7,265 nucleotides of DNA from DATLBY01 sp035526665 (GTDB lineage: Bacteria > Acidobacteriota > Terriglobia > Bryobacterales > Bryobacteraceae), in contig DATLBY010000119.1 in assembly GCA_035526665.1 (NCBI GenBank), positions 1-7,265 of the forward strand. Direction: 5' to 3'. The first letter of the stretch is position 1. The number at the start of each line of letters is the position of its first letter. Positions 5,643-7,265 of this stretch are shown piece by piece. The position numbers were made by a program, and so were the translations under genes. The notes under the pieces were generated by a model. The model saw only the letters and a program-made list of their open reading frames with translations, was not told the origin of the DNA and ran no database searches.

Positions 5643-7265
5643 TCACTCCTTGGTGACCGTCACATCCAGATTCAGGATCACACTCGCTACGGCCGTGTAG
5701 GCCGCTGCTTGGCTCGGGTCTAATTTAGAATCCAGCGGCGCGTTCCCGTTGCCGGTATATTTGGCCGCAGCCGCGCCATCGCCTTGAAACGTGTCCAGAT
5801 TGTATTGATAGCTGGAGAGCAGGATGTCGCGTTCACGCTGCTTTGGTGGTCTCGCAGCAGCCAACTCGAAACCGTAGGAGATACGCTCGGCCGGTGAGGG
5901 CCCTGCTTCCCGCACCATCCGCAGCGCCAGTGAGCGGGCGGCTTCCAGGTACGTAATATCATTCATCAGGTTCAGCGATTGAAGCGGCGTGTTGGTTCGC
6001 AGTTCGCGTACTACGCAGGTCTCCCGGCCGGCGGCATCGAAATTCATCATAGTGGGAGGCGGTGCTGTCCTCTTCCAGTAGGTGTAGAGGCTCCGGCGAT
6101 GCAGCCCCTCTCCCGTATCCGGCCGGTAATCCTCTCCGCCGGCCAGCTCCTTCCACAGCCCCGGCGGTTGATACGGTTTCACCGAAGGTCCCCCGATCTT
6201 CTCCACCAGCAGTCCCGACATGGCGAGCGCTTGGTCGCGCAGCATCTCTGCCGGCAAGCGGTAGCGCGGCCCGCGCGCCAGCAGACGATTTTCCGGGTCT
6301 CTCTGAATCAGCTCAGGAGTCACCTTGGAAGACTGTCGGTAGGCTGCGCTCATCACAATGACCTTCTGCATCGCCTTCACGTCCCAGCCGCTGCGGATGA
6401 ATTCCGTGGCCAGCCAGTCCAGCAGTTCGCCGTGTACCGGCCACTCACCCTGCGACCCAAAATCCTCCACCGTTTTCACCAGGCCGGCGCCAAAATACAT
6501 CTGCCAAAACCGGTTCATCGTGACGCGCGCCGTGAGCGGATTAGACGGATCCACCAGCCACTTCGCGAAGCCGAGGCGGTCTTTGGGCGCCCCGGATGGC
6601 GGCGCGGGAAATACTGCCGGAACCCCGGGCCAGACCTTGTCGCCGGGCCGGTCATAAGCTCCGCGCAGCAGCACGTGCGTGTCACGTGATGTAGCGCTTT
6701 CCTGCATTACCATGACCGTCGGAAAACTTTCGACGACTTGTTCATGCTGTTGACGCAACTCGACAATCTCCTTGCCAAGAGCCTGCAGGTCCGGCGGCGC
6801 GTACCGTTCGAGGAAGCACCAGCGCAATTTGGCCGCCTGGGCTGCGCTTCGCTGCGCCGGAGCCATGCGGGCAAGCTGGCTGATGGAATCCGGCGTCGCG
6901 AGCACGGCAGCCTCTTCTGGCCGCAATGCCGCGCGGTAGATGCGGACGTTTTCGATCGATCCGTGAAAGTGATTCTCCGCGCCTAGCCCCGCACCCAACC
7001 GCAGCGGCTGCTTCACGGCGAAGGATTGGTTCAGATCGTCCAGCTCCACTTTGAGCTTGAGCGGCTGGCCGTTTAGGTAAATCCGGACTCCCTTTGCAAC
7101 GCGCGAACCGTCATAGGTGAGCATCACGTGCGACCAGCGGTTCAGTTCGATGGCCGCCTCGGATTGCACGCGTGCTCCATCGTCCAGCCACCGTTGTACC
7201 AGGTTGGCCTGCAGATGCCCGTCCTTCAAATACAAGCCGAAACCCTGTCCTTCAACCTGGTCCTG
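5643..7265 (-). CDS. LamG-PSD1 (DUF1553) protein, C-terminal 540 residues (cut by right window edge)
   Basis: The frame is open through the right window edge; the first visible residues are QDQVEGQGFG, so the true start lies outside. Residues 1-121 of the visible part form a LamG/concanavalin-like beta-sandwich: NRWSHVMLTYDG, RIYLNGQPL and GSIENVRIYRAALRPEEA are its typical strands. After a helical linker (about 130-185, with heptad-like LQALGKEIVELRQQHEQVVE) comes PSD1: GAYDRPGDKVWPGVPAVFP, LVDPSNPLTARVTMNRFWQ, FGAGLVKTVEDFGSQGEWPVH, SAAYRQSS, and TNTPLQSLNLMND. In relatives PSCyt1 and PSCyt2 domains precede LamG, and a DUF1501 gene follows, as here. Its final codons (AAG GAG TGA) also make the Shine-Dalgarno of DUF1501. 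Role inferred: secreted or surface protein of a polymer/sugar-processing redox system. The biochemical activity of PSD1 is not established. Confidence 0.93.
   Translation of the reverse strand, partial: QDQVEGQGFGLYLKDGHLQANLVQRWLDDGARVQSEAAIELNRWSHVMLTYDGSRVAKGVRIYLNGQPLKLKVELDDLNQSFAVKQPLRLGAGLGAENHFHGSIENVRIYRAALRPEEAAVLATPDSISQLARMAPAQRSAAQAAKLRWCFLERYAPPDLQALGKEIVELRQQHEQVVESFPTVMVMQESATSRDTHVLLRGAYDRPGDKVWPGVPAVFPAPPSGAPKDRLGFAKWLVDPSNPLTARVTMNRFWQMYFGAGLVKTVEDFGSQGEWPVHGELLDWLATEFIRSGWDVKAMQKVIVMSAAYRQSSKVTPELIQRDPENRLLARGPRYRLPAEMLRDQALAMSGLLVEKIGGPSVKPYQPPGLWKELAGGEDYRPDTGEGLHRRSLYTYWKRTAPPPTMMNFDAAGRETCVVRELRTNTPLQSLNLMNDITYLEAARSLALRMVREAGPSPAERISYGFELAAARPPKQRERDILLSSYQYNLDTFQGDGAAAAKYTGNGNAPLDSKLDPSQAAAYTAVASVILNLDVTVTKE
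5646..5651 (-). promoter_or_regulatory. Ribosome binding site of DUF1501, encoded in the last codons of the upstream gene
   Basis: On the minus strand AAGGAG (5651-5646) is followed by TGAGC and ATG 5640. It overlaps the last Lys-Glu codons of the PSD1 gene, with its TGA immediately behind. This decides ATG 5640 over GTG 5646 and points to coupled translation. Confidence 0.7.

Noticed and set aside
5979..6689. Plus-strand 236-codon frame opposite the PSD1 gene
   Set aside because: His/Arg/Pro-rich antisense shadow; the minus strand carries clear PSD1 motifs over the same bases.

Overview
The window is GC-rich DNA with seven protein genes, two of them cut by the window edges. The best guess for the host is an Acidobacteriota bacterium of the Solibacter/Bryobacter type. 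Planctomycetota or Verrucomicrobiota are also possible. The reason is the combination of a PSCyt1-type cytochrome protein, a LamG-PSD1 (DUF1553) protein and a Tat-exported DUF1501 protein, families expanded in those phyla. No rRNA, tRNA, CRISPR array, insertion sequence or phage gene was seen.

Layout, left to right. (1) Minus strand, leaving the left edge: the first 123 residues of a secreted PSCyt1 protein with a CxxCH haem site (1-369). (2) Plus strand: a complete NADP-type short-chain dehydrogenase (469-1227), divergent from gene 1 across about 100 bp that holds a dyad. (3) Minus strand: a complete 12-TM MFS transporter of the anion:cation symporter type (1229-2584), convergent with the SDR and only 1 bp from it. 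(4) and (5) Plus strand: a two-gene unit of an unusual ferredoxin-domain protein (2676-3521) and a Cys-rich protein (3518-4195), overlapping as ATGA. (6) and (7) Minus strand: DUF1501 (4201-5640), preceded in its operon by the C-terminal half of a LamG-PSD1 protein (5643-7265, open at the right edge). The 5-bp gap at 4196-4200 separates the two convergent units.

Function. Genes 6/7, and probably gene 1, belong to the exported cytochrome/PSD1/DUF1501 systems often suggested to act on sugars or polymers, though their biochemistry is largely unknown. The SDR and the organic-acid-type transporter would suit catabolism of a sugar acid or related compound, but no substrate can be read from sequence. 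The ferredoxin/Cys-rich pair is the least explained part. It is divergent from the transporter across a 91-bp gap carrying a 23-bp near-perfect palindrome, so the transporter and the pair may share a regulator. No regulator gene lies in the window. No intergenic stretch exceeds about 100 bp.
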